From: Burkholderiaceae bacterium
Lineage (GTDB): Bacteria; Pseudomonadota; Gammaproteobacteria; Burkholderiales; Burkholderiaceae_C
Length of the DNA stretch: 42,434 bases
Direction: 5' to 3'
NCBI GenBank assembly: GCA_016790515.1
Contig: JAEUOY010000087.1
Location: 1 to 42,434, forward strand
This document shows, one piece after another, positions 16,142 through 23,661 of the stretch (positions are counted from its first letter, which is position 1; each line of letters starts with the position of its first letter). The notes beneath the pieces are model-generated. The model did no database searches. It was not told the origin of the DNA and was given only the letters and a program-made list of their open reading frames with translations. Made by a program: the position numbers and the translations under genes.

Positions 16142-18011
16142 GGATCGCGGTGGTGCCGACACGGGCCTCGCTGTCGATCACCAGGGTGCCCTTCATCTCG
16201 GCCACCAGTGCCCGGCAGATCACCAGCCCCAGTCCCGTGCCCTGCACGCGCGTTCGCTCGGCGCCGAGGCGGTCAAAGGGCTGGTAGAGGCGCTCGAGCT
16301 GGTTCGGCGTCATGCCGATCCCGCTGTCCTTCACGCTGACGATCACCTGGCCGGCGCCACCGGCCTGCGCCGACATCCGCACCTCGCCCCCCTGACGGTT
16401 GTACTTGATCGCATTGGAGCCCAGGTTCAGCAAGACCTGGCGAAGGCGCTTCGCGTCGGCCATCACCAGGAGCCCTTCCGGGACGTTCACCGCCAACGTG
16501 ATGCCATGCGACCGGGCCAGCCCCTCGATCAGCATGCGGGTCTCGGCGACGACCTCGTCCAGCCTCGTGGGCTGCAGGTCCAGCTGAAGCGCGCCCTGCG
16601 CCGCACGGTTCAGGTCCAGGAGGTCGGTCACCAGGCCCAGCAGGTGCTCGCCGGCGCTGCGGATGTGGTCGACATAGGTGCGCATCTGCTGCGGCTCGAG
16701 CGCAGCGCTGCTCATCTGCATCAGTTGCGCAAAGCCGATCACCGCGTTCAGCGGCGTGCGCATCTCGTGGCTGACGCGTGACAGGAACTCGCTCTTGTGC
16801 GCGCTGGCCAGCTCGCTGGCCTCGCGGCGCATGCGCTCCTGGGCCAGCTCGGCCAGGCGCTCCGCGGCCTGCTTCTGCTCGCTCAGGTCGTGCACCTGGT
16901 AGAGGTGGCAGGTCGCTTGCGGGCCGTCGCCGAGCTGGGAGACGCTGACCAGCGTCCACACCGGCTCGGCCGGCGCCGGGCGCAGGTAGCGCTTTTCGAA
17001 CTGCACCATGCGGGTCTGCCCCGACGCCAGCTCGTGCAGGCGCTGCACCTCGTGCTCGCGGTCGGCCTCGACCGTGAACTCGGTGTGGCTGCCACGGTGC
17101 AGCCGATCGCGCTCGACACCGAGCAGCCGGCACAAGGCGTCGTTGACCTGCAGGAAGTGGCCGTCGACAGACACCAGCGCCATGCCGAGCGGCGCGTGGT
17201 CGAAGGTGCTGCGGAAGCGCTCCTCGCTGGCACGCAGCTGGGCTTCATGCGCCAAGCGCTCGGTGGCGTCGCGCAGCACCAGCACGGCTCCGAGTGCCTG
17301 GCCGTCCTCGGTGCGGACGGGGCTTGCGGTGTTGTCCACGACCTTGTCGGCGCCTGCGCGGTGCAGCAGTGGCTGGCCGTGCAGGACCGGCCTGGGCCGG
17401 CCCTCGGCGATGACGTCGCGCACCAGGCCAGCCGCCGCGGCGCCGCCACCCTCGGGCGCCAGCCGCACGACCTCGTCCACGCTGCGCCCCGCGGCGTCTT
17501 CGCTCGGCCAGCCCGTCAGGCTTTCCGCGGCCGGGTTCAGGAACCGGACCCGCGCCTGCAGGTCGGTCACCACCACGCCATCGGCCACGCACTGCAAGGT
17601 GCTGGCAAACCAGCGGTCGGCCTCGCGAAGCTGTCGCTCCAGCTGCGCTTTCGTCAGTGCCACCTCGATGCCGGCCCGAAGTTCCTTCAGCTGGTAGGGC
17701 TTGGTGAGGTAGCCGTAGGGCGCCGTGCGGGCGGCGCGCTGCACGGTCTCGGCATCGCTGTGCGAGGTCAGGAAGATCACCGGCGTGGCATGCTCGCGGC
17801 GGATCTGCTCGGCGGCGTCGATGCCGTCGCCCTGGCCCTGCAGGCGCACGTCCATGAGCACCAGCCCGGGCCGGTGCCGGTGGACGGCCGCCACCGCATC
17901 GGCGGCGCTGCTGGCCATCCCCACCACCTGGTAGCCCAGGTCCTGCAGCTGCAGCTTGAGGTCCAGCGCGACGATGGCTTCGTCTTCAACGATCAGGATC
18001 GCGGCGTTCAT
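16119..18011 (-). CDS. REC-PAS-PAS hybrid histidine kinase
   Basis: This is a 630-residue soluble protein beginning with a receiver domain (ILIVEDEA, phospho-acceptor Asp54 in VLMDVRL, Lys104 in YLTKPY), followed by two PAS domains (about 125-255 and 260-385), HisKA with SHEMRTPLN (His415) and HATPase ending GTGLGLVICRALV. A receiver at the N-terminus means its own kinase is probably gated by another kinase; the upstream coupled dCache HisKA_2 kinase is the natural partner. I start at ATG 18011, where a receiver domain normally begins and which overlaps the upstream stop by 4 bp (ATGA). The 3' end overlaps the convergent GAF-PAS kinase by 23 bp. Confidence 0.92.
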   Translation of the reverse strand: MNAAILIVEDEAIVALDLKLQLQDLGYQVVGMASSAADAVAAVHRHRPGLVLMDVRLQGQGDGIDAAEQIRREHATPVIFLTSHSDAETVQRAARTAPYGYLTKPYQLKELRAGIEVALTKAQLERQLREADRWFASTLQCVADGVVVTDLQARVRFLNPAAESLTGWPSEDAAGRSVDEVVRLAPEGGGAAAAGLVRDVIAEGRPRPVLHGQPLLHRAGADKVVDNTASPVRTEDGQALGAVLVLRDATERLAHEAQLRASEERFRSTFDHAPLGMALVSVDGHFLQVNDALCRLLGVERDRLHRGSHTEFTVEADREHEVQRLHELASGQTRMVQFEKRYLRPAPAEPVWTLVSVSQLGDGPQATCHLYQVHDLSEQKQAAERLAELAQERMRREASELASAHKSEFLSRVSHEMRTPLNAVIGFAQLMQMSSAALEPQQMRTYVDHIRSAGEHLLGLVTDLLDLNRAAQGALQLDLQPTRLDEVVAETRMLIEGLARSHGITLAVNVPEGLLVMADAKRLRQVLLNLGSNAIKYNRQGGEVRMSAQAGGAGQVIVSVKDSGIGMTPNQLERLYQPFDRLGAERTRVQGTGLGLVICRALVAEMKGTLVIDSEARVGTTAILTLPAAG

Positions 18012-19945
18012 GCTTCTTGCTCTCTCGCAGCGGGCTCTGCAAACGCAGGCATCTCGGTGGTCAACACGGCGCCGTCGGCGACCTGAACCGTGAGCTTGCC
18101 GCCCAGTTGTGCCGCCAGGCTGCAGGCCAGTTGCAAGCCCATCGATGCATTGGCATCGAGCGTGAAGCCGCGCGGGAAACCTGCACCGTCGTCGCGCAGC
18201 GCCAGGCGCAATCCTCGACCGGCGCGCTCGACAGTCAGCCACACGTTACCACCGGATCCGGCCGCGAACGCGTGCTTCAGGCTGTTGCTGATGAGCTCGT
18301 TGACCAGCAGCCCATAGGGAATTGCCGCTTCGATCCGGGCCTCGAAGCCCACCACGTCGGCGTGCAGCCGGACGCCGCGGTCCGATGCGCCCGTGGTCTC
18401 ACCCAGGTACTGCAGCAACTCGTGGGTGTAGTCCGGCAAGGACACGGCTTCCAGCGACGCTGACTGGTAGAGCTTCTCGTGCACCAGCGCCATGGCCCGA
18501 ACCCGGCTGGCGCTCTCGTCCAGCGCCTCCTGCGCCGCACTGTCGCTGAGGCCGCGGCGCTGCAGGCGCAGCAGGCTCTGGATGACCTGGAGATTGTTCT
18601 TCACGCGGTGGTAGACCTCACGCAGCAAGGTCTCGCGTTCCTTCAGAGCCGCGTCGAGCCGGCGGCGCTGTTCGAACGGCTCGGAGACGTCCAGGCTGGC
18701 GGTGTAGAGGCCGACGATATCCCCGGTCTCGTCGCGCTCGGGGGCCAGCAGGGTGGCCCAGACGCGGTGGCCGGCTGCTGAGGTCTCCTCGATCTCGACG
18801 TTCTGCGCCTGGCCCTGCAAGGCGCGTTCGATGGCCAGCACCAGCGCAGGTGGTGCGGGCCGGTCGCCGAGCTCTTCGCTCGTGCGGCCCAGGATGCGCT
18901 CGCGCGGCAGCGCCAGGTACCGGCACTGCGCAAGGTTGACGAAGCGGTAGCGCCGCGACGGGTCGAGGTAGGCGATGCGCAACGGCAGGTTGTCGGTGAT
19001 GGTGCGCAGGAAGGATTCACTGCGCTCGGCGTGATGGCGCGCATCCACCAGGGCCTGCTGGGCCTGCTCGCGCCGGCCGATCGTGCGCGACATGCCAAAC
19101 GCCCCGGCAAAGAACGCGGCCGATACCAGCGCGATCAGGACACCGTGCCAGACCAGGCGCTGGCGCCAGGCGGCGAGTGCATCGGTCAGCGAGATGCCGG
19201 CCGAGATCACCAGCGGGTAGTTGCCGAGGGTGCGGTAGCTGTACAGGCGCTCGGTGCCATCGCGCACCACGACCTGCTGCACCGTGCCATGGGGCGCGCG
19301 CGGCAGGTGCTGCGTGAACATCGGCGCGTCGGCCCAGTTTCGTTCCGACAAGGCATCGTTGCGCGGCGCCGTGGCCAGCAGCCAGCCGTCGCGGGTGAAG
19401 AGGGTGGCAAAGCCGTTGTTGCGCGTGTCCGCGGTGTCCAGCAGGCGTTGCAGGGGTTGAAGGTCGAGCTGCGCCTGCCAGGCAGTCCTGCCGCCGCCGG
19501 TCTGCGCGGCGGGGAACTTGCCCACCGTCAGGCGCCAGGAGCCGTCCGCATCCCGCCGCAGACGGTCCACCTGCAGCAAGCCCGGCCCGGCCTGCAGCAG
19601 CCGGGTGCGCCACTCGTCGGCGCGACCGTTGTCCAGGACGACCGGCTGCGCAGCGCGCAGGAGGCCAGCCACGGGCAACGCGGGGCGCGCCGACGGCGGA
19701 CCGTGCGCCAATTCATCGAGCTCGACGTCGGCACGCCGGACCAGCTGGTGCACGGTTTCGCCGAGCAGACGGGCCAGCGCTGCGGTCTGCCCACGCGCGG
19801 TCTGGATGGCCTGAGCGCGCTCCCGGTACAGATCGTAGGCGGCCGAAGCCATCAAGGTCAGGCAGGTCACACCGGCGATGACGTAGGGCTGGAGATGGGG
19901 ACGCAGGATCATGGAACGCGCGGCGCTGCTCGATGAGTGAATCAT
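18008..19945 (-). CDS. Membrane dCache-PAS histidine kinase, HisKA_2 family
   Basis: This is a 645-residue inner-membrane kinase. One helix near 21-40 and a second near 265-285 bracket a periplasmic double-Cache-like sensor (SWRLTVGKFPA, NNGFATLFTRDGWLLAT, YSYRTLGNYPLVISAG). A PAS domain (about 310-430) and HisKA_2 with EVYHRVKNNLQ (His446) follow, then HATPase with NSLKHAF and DDGAGFP. The kinase core shares long identical runs (ASRVRAMALVHEKLYQ) with the GAF-PAS kinase at 14600-16141. Start could be ATG 19945 or 19912; neither has a good ribosome site. It is coupled by ATGA to the REC-PAS kinase and is preceded by a perfect 16-bp palindrome at 20002-20017. Confidence 0.92.
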   Translation of the reverse strand: MIHSSSSAARSMILRPHLQPYVIAGVTCLTLMASAAYDLYRERAQAIQTARGQTAALARLLGETVHQLVRRADVELDELAHGPPSARPALPVAGLLRAAQPVVLDNGRADEWRTRLLQAGPGLLQVDRLRRDADGSWRLTVGKFPAAQTGGGRTAWQAQLDLQPLQRLLDTADTRNNGFATLFTRDGWLLATAPRNDALSERNWADAPMFTQHLPRAPHGTVQQVVVRDGTERLYSYRTLGNYPLVISAGISLTDALAAWRQRLVWHGVLIALVSAAFFAGAFGMSRTIGRREQAQQALVDARHHAERSESFLRTITDNLPLRIAYLDPSRRYRFVNLAQCRYLALPRERILGRTSEELGDRPAPPALVLAIERALQGQAQNVEIEETSAAGHRVWATLLAPERDETGDIVGLYTASLDVSEPFEQRRRLDAALKERETLLREVYHRVKNNLQVIQSLLRLQRRGLSDSAAQEALDESASRVRAMALVHEKLYQSASLEAVSLPDYTHELLQYLGETTGASDRGVRLHADVVGFEARIEAAIPYGLLVNELISNSLKHAFAAGSGGNVWLTVERAGRGLRLALRDDGAGFPRGFTLDANASMGLQLACSLAAQLGGKLTVQVADGAVLTTEMPAFAEPAAREQEA

Positions 19946-20001
19946 CGTCGACAGAGCGGCCCATCGCCAGTGACGCCTCCTGGCCGTGATGGCAAGACCT
20001 G

Positions 20002-20017
20002 CATGACGGCCGTCATG
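20002..20017. promoter_or_regulatory. Perfect palindrome CATGACGGCCGTCATG
   Basis: This 16-bp perfect inverted repeat lies 57 bp upstream of the dCache kinase start, in a 130-bp gap. It is a plausible operator for the kinase pair; no regulator can be assigned. Confidence 0.4.
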
Positions 20018-20075
20018 AGAAGACCTCCGTCATCAGAAACCTGGGCGCGACGCAGGCCGGGAGGCCGCATGGAGA

Positions 20076-20369
20076 TCAGGCGTCCTGCCTGTGAGCCGCA
20101 CCCGACTGCCGACCCGTGAGCGGCAATGAGCCGGTGGCGTCACGGCCGCCGCAAGTGTTGGCCGAGAGGCCTCGCAGCGCGGCGGCCGGTCGATCGTGCG
20201 TGATGCCGAACTCGGCCACGCGCGCGATGTCGGGCTGCCGCTGGCGCAGGAGAACCTCGCCGCCGACGGGGATCACCTCCCCGACGCCGTGTACCGAGAG
20301 CGGCCGGGGCCGCAGCACCCGGTCGGGGTTCTCGCGCATCGCCACCGGGCCGAGGCCGGGCGCGCGCAT
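20076..20369 (-). CDS. Small unrecognised ORF coupled to eamA remnant
   Basis: This is a possible 97-residue protein whose ATG overlaps the stop of the EamA remnant (TGATG at 20367-20371), a layout typical of translational coupling. Third codon positions are mostly G or C as in neighbouring genes. The middle reads VHGVGEVIPVGGEVLLRQRQ; I do not recognise a family. No membrane segment or signal peptide is seen. It may be a real small partner gene, a fragment of a larger gene lost with the truncated transporter, or chance coding. Confidence 0.3.
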   Translation of the reverse strand: MRAPGLGPVAMRENPDRVLRPRPLSVHGVGEVIPVGGEVLLRQRQPDIARVAEFGITHDRPAAALRGLSANTCGGRDATGSLPLTGRQSGAAHRQDA

Positions 20370-20830
20370 CAGTGCGAGTGCCGTCGGTGCTGGTCCGGAA
20401 AGCGCGCATGCGAGTGCACCAGCGGCAAATGGCGGTGGCGCTGCGTGTGCCGCGCCGGATCGACCTCGCCGGGCAGGTGGTGGTCGTGGTGCAGGTCGTG
20501 CTCGTGCTCGTGTTCGTGCTCCAGTGCCTCGTGCGCCTGCCGGTGCAGATGGCGCTCGCCCCGGTGCAGCCACACGCCCAGGCCCATCGCCGCCCCGGCC
20601 AGCAGCAGCGACGGCGACACCGTCTCGCCGAGCACCGTCACGGCGAGCAAGGCGCCGAAGGACGGGACCATCGGGAAACAGGCACCGGCGCGCGCGGTGC
20701 CCAGGTGCCGCAGCGCGACGACGAACAGCATCAGGCTGATGCCGGACGAGAGCGAGCCCAGCAGCGCCGCCGCGGCGAGCGTGCCCCAGGCCGGCATGCC
20801 CGCCAGGCGACGAGGTGGCCCGCCTGCAAG
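20369..20830 (-). pseudogene. Truncated EamA/DMT transporter, His-rich tail
   Basis: Only the C-terminal half of a drug/metabolite transporter (EamA family) remains: AAALLGSLSSGISLMLFVVA, ALRHLGTARAGACF, FGALLAVTVLGETVSPSLLL and GVWLHRGERH, about four helices. A cytoplasmic or periplasmic tail extremely rich in His follows (EHEHEHEHDLHHDHH and RHRHLPLVHSH), ending at 20369. Such tails occur in an EamA subgroup and may bind metal ions. Homologues are about 300 residues or more; here an in-frame ATG at 20797 would give only 142. The sequence upstream of about 20830 is the MATE leader, so the N-terminal half has been lost. A functional half-transporter is possible but unlikely. Confidence 0.75.
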
Positions 20831-20977
20831 CCTTCCGGACGATCTGCTTCGCAGTCGGCACCGCCGCGCCGCGTATGCTCGCGGCTGCCGGCTTCCTGAA
20901 GTGAAACGCCCAGGCCCGCTTCGCTCGCTCGCCCCGAGGGGTGCCGCAGTACCTTCGGTCGGCGGGGCGGCACTGAG

Positions 20978-22426
20978 ATGGCGGCTCGGCGGCAGCTGGA
21001 GACCGTCTTGTCCGCATCGTCCGAGGCATCGCCCGCACCCACGCATTCGCTCTGGAGCGACCTGCGCGCCGCGCTGCGCGGCACCGACGCGGACTACACG
21101 CGCATCCCGCTGAAGCGCGCGGTGCTGCTGCTGGCGGTGCCGATGATGCTCGAACTCGTGCTCGAGTCGACCTTCGCCGTCGTCGACATCTGGTTCGTCG
21201 CCCGGCTCGGCGCCTCGGCGGTGGCCACCGTCGGGCTGACCGAGACCTACCTGTTCCTGCTGTACTCGGTGGCGATGGGGCTGGCGATGGCGGTGACCGC
21301 GATCGTCGCCCGCCGCGTCGGCGAGCGGCGCGGCGACGAGGCCGCGCTGTCGGCGGTGCAGGCGATCGTGCTGGCCTTGCTGGTGTCCCTGCCTTTCGCG
21401 CTGGCGGGCGTCTTCTGGGCCCAGGACCTGCTGCGCCTGATGGGTGGCGACGACTGGGTCGTCGAGCGCGGCTACCGCTACATGCAGTGGATGCTGGGCA
21501 GCAACGCGGTCATCATGCTGCTGTTCGTCGTCAACGCGATCTTTCGCGGCGCCGGCGACGCGTCGGCCGCGATGCGCGTGCTGTGGGTCGCCAACGCGCT
21601 GAACATCGTGCTCGATCCGCTGCTGATCTTCGGCTTCGGGCCGGTGCCGGCGATGGGCGTCGAAGGGGCGGCGATCGCCACCGTCATCGGCCGCGGCGCC
21701 GGCGTGGCGATGCAGCTGTGGATCCTGCTGCGGGGCAGCGAGCACCTGCGCATCGGCCGCAAGGCGCTGCGCTGGGACGGCGCGACGGCGCTGCTGATCG
21801 CCCGCACCTCGCTGGGCGGGGTCGGACAGATGATCGTCGGCATGACGGCCTGGATCTTCCTGATGCGCATCCTGGCCAGCGTGTCGACCGAAGCCGTCGC
21901 CGGCGCGACGATCGCGCTGCGGATCATGATGTTCACGCTGATGCCGGCCTGGGGCATGTCGAACGCCGCCGCCACCCTGGTCGGCCAGAACCTCGGCGCC
22001 GGCGAGCCGGCGCGCGCCGAGGCCGCGGTGTGGCGGATCGGCTGGATGAACATGGCCTTCACGCTGGCGGTCTCGGTCGCCTTCTTCGTCGCCCACGACG
22101 GCATCGTCGGCCTGTTCACCGAGGACCGCGCCGTCATCGCGATCGGCGGCGAGTGGCTGTCGATCCTGGCCTATTCGTATTTCGTCTACGGCTGGTGGAT
22201 GGTGTCGGTGCAGGCCTTCAACGGCGCCGGCGACACGATGACCCCGACCTGGATCAACCTGGTCTTCTTCTGGCTGATCCAGATCCCGCTGTCGTGGCTG
22301 CTGGCGCTGCCGCTGGGCTGGGCGCATTCGGGGGTGTTCTGGGGCGTGTTCGTCTCCGAGACCGCGGTCGGGCTGTTCACGCTGTGGCTGTTCAGCCGCG
22401 GTAGGTGGAAGGCCGCCAGGGTCTGA
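20978..22426 (+). CDS. MATE-family efflux transporter
   Basis: This is a 482-residue inner-membrane protein with about twelve helices in two six-helix halves, as in MATE exporters that expel drugs or metabolites in exchange for Na+ or H+. Typical stretches are LAVPMMLELVLESTFAVVDI, VGLTETYLFLLYSVAMGLAM, NAIFRGAGDASAAMRVLW, NLGAGEPARAEAAVWR and FNGAGDTMTPTWIN. The first ATG (20978) has no clear ribosome site. TTG at 21008, with GGAGA 5 bp upstream, is an attractive alternative that trims ten residues. The gene is flanked on both sides by gene remnants, so it may have arrived or been retained during rearrangement. Substrate unknown. Confidence 0.92.
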   Translation: MAARRQLETVLSASSEASPAPTHSLWSDLRAALRGTDADYTRIPLKRAVLLLAVPMMLELVLESTFAVVDIWFVARLGASAVATVGLTETYLFLLYSVAMGLAMAVTAIVARRVGERRGDEAALSAVQAIVLALLVSLPFALAGVFWAQDLLRLMGGDDWVVERGYRYMQWMLGSNAVIMLLFVVNAIFRGAGDASAAMRVLWVANALNIVLDPLLIFGFGPVPAMGVEGAAIATVIGRGAGVAMQLWILLRGSEHLRIGRKALRWDGATALLIARTSLGGVGQMIVGMTAWIFLMRILASVSTEAVAGATIALRIMMFTLMPAWGMSNAAATLVGQNLGAGEPARAEAAVWRIGWMNMAFTLAVSVAFFVAHDGIVGLFTEDRAVIAIGGEWLSILAYSYFVYGWWMVSVQAFNGAGDTMTPTWINLVFFWLIQIPLSWLLALPLGWAHSGVFWGVFVSETAVGLFTLWLFSRGRWKAARV

Positions 22427-22479
22427 CGCTGCCGCCGGCGCGGTCGGGGCGGACGCCCGCCACGTGGACTGCGCCGCCG

Positions 22480-22925
22480 CGCCGCGCCTCGAGCCACCTG
22501 ATCACTGCCGAGCGGCTGCAGGCGCACGACGCGCCCGGCCGCATCGCGCTGTACCGGCGCGAGCTGGCGCTGTTCCTCGAGGGCTCGCGGCTGATGGGCG
22601 ATGCGGTCGAGCGCGTCGAGACGACCCGCAGCACATCGGCCGGGAAGGCGTCTCGCTCGGCGGCTACCACTGCCCGCGCGCGGTGACCTTCGAGCCGCGC
22701 CTCGCCTCGCCTGCGGCGTCGTCTGTGGCGCCAAGCACGACTGGCGCGAGGTGCAGGAGCGCCGGCGCGAGAAGGAAGGCGATTTCCCGGTGCCGCATCG
22801 CTGCTCGCATGTCTGCCGTGTGGGGCGCGAAGGACATTGCCGACTTCATGCGCATCGCCGAGGACGTGCACCTCGACGGGGCGGTCGGGAAGAGCCGCGT
22901 GCCCTTCCTCTTGACGCACGGCGAG
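22480..22925 (+). pseudogene. Decayed alpha/beta hydrolase remnant
   Basis: Pieces of one protein appear in three phases. AERLQAHDAPGRIALYRREL and LMGDAVERVE (from about 22502) come first. Then REGVSLGGYHCPRAVTFEPR (from 22632) contains a GxSxGG nucleophile elbow. ACGVVCGAKHDWREVQERRR follows in another phase, and VWGAKDIADFMRIAEDVHLD with RVPFLLTHGE returns to the former phase. The order fits the 2,6-dihydropseudooxynicotine-hydrolase-like family. One frameshift is explained by a 5-bp tandem duplication, CTCGCCTCGCC, at 22701-22711; a second 1-bp shift lies near 22818. About 100 residues between the first two pieces are missing. It cannot encode a working enzyme. Confidence 0.75.
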
Positions 22926-23230
22926 CGCTTCGGCGAGCCGCATGGCCGCGAGATGAACTTCGGCTTCGGCGAACTGCTCGCGCACGCGGCGCGCACGCGG
23001 CGGCTGACGGCCGGCTGCATCGTCGGTTCGGGCACGGTGTCGAACGCCTCGGGCGCGGCGGGCTCGGCCTGCATCGCCGAACGCCGGGTGATCGAGAAGA
23101 TCGACCTCGGCGAGATCCGCACCGGCTTCATGCGCTTCGGCGACCGCGTGCGCATGCAGGCGCGGTTCGACGACGGGCGCGACGGCCCCTTCGGCGTGAT
23201 CGACCAGCGGGTGGTGGCGGCGCGCTGCGC
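22926..23230 (+). pseudogene. C-terminal fragment, fumarylacetoacetate hydrolase family
   Basis: In the same phase as the last hydrolase piece, the sequence switches at about 22925 to the end of a fumarylacetoacetate hydrolase (FAH)-family enzyme: GREMNFGFGELLAHAARTRR, GCIVGSGTVSNAS, SACIAERRVIEKIDLGEIRT, GFMRFGDRVRMQA and FGVIDQRVV. These are the active-site and dimer-core strands of the family, but the N-terminal two thirds are absent. The frame continues beyond the usual end without a stop. The joint THGE/RFGEPHG suggests recombination between two genes that shared short sequence. Confidence 0.72.
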
Positions 23231-23268
23231 CGCGGGTCACGCCGCGGCGGGCGACCGCCAGGCGGACG

Positions 23269-23661
23269 TCAGTCGGTCCACTCGCCGCGTTCGAGCAGCA
23301 CCTCGCGCAGCCGCTGCAGGCCTTCGACGACCACCGGCATGCCGCCGTAGGTCACCTGCTGGAAGATCACCTCGGCGACCTCGGCGCGGGTGGCGCCGAC
23401 GTTCATCGCGGCATGGATGTGGGCCCGCAGTTCGTTGCCGCGCTCGAGCACGGTGAGCGACGCGCAGGCGCAGAGTTCGCGGGTCTTCTGCGGGATCACC
23501 TCGCGCGAGTACAGCACGCCGGTGTAGAACATCGAGAGTTCCTTCGCGAGCTCCGCGTCGAACTTCTTCCACAGATCGAAGCCGACGCCGCCTTTCAGCG
23601 TCGAGAACAGCTTCTTCGCGGTGTCCTTCGTGCGGCGCCGCCGCTCCATCTCGTCCATCAT
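23269..23661 (-). CDS. Carboxymuconolactone decarboxylase-like protein
   Basis: This is a 130-residue helical protein of the CMD/AhpD-like superfamily. Key segments are FYTGVLYSREVIPQKTREL, ELCACASLTVLERGNELRAH and IHAAMNVGATRAEVAEVIFQ, the family's conserved centre with Cys, Glu and His residues. PcaC acts in protocatechuate breakdown, but lone copies like this one often have unknown substrates or thiol-peroxidase roles. Its ATG overlaps the sensor-kinase stop (ATGA at 23658-23661), and AGGAG lies 7 bp upstream, so it is the last gene of a regulator-kinase operon. A start at the adjacent second ATG (23658) is also possible. Confidence 0.88.
   Translation of the reverse strand: MMDEMERRRRTKDTAKKLFSTLKGGVGFDLWKKFDAELAKELSMFYTGVLYSREVIPQKTRELCACASLTVLERGNELRAHIHAAMNVGATRAEVAEVIFQQVTYGGMPVVVEGLQRLREVLLERGEWTD

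Noticed and set aside
20369-22327. A 652-residue minus-strand open frame containing the EamA half
   Set aside because: Only the last 140-150 residues are transporter-like; the rest is the antisense of the MATE gene and its leader.
22464-23456. A single 330-residue plus-strand gene of FAH type
   Set aside because: Only residues about 150-255 resemble FAH; the earlier part mixes hydrolase fragments and out-of-frame sequence, so a chimeric pseudogene fits better.
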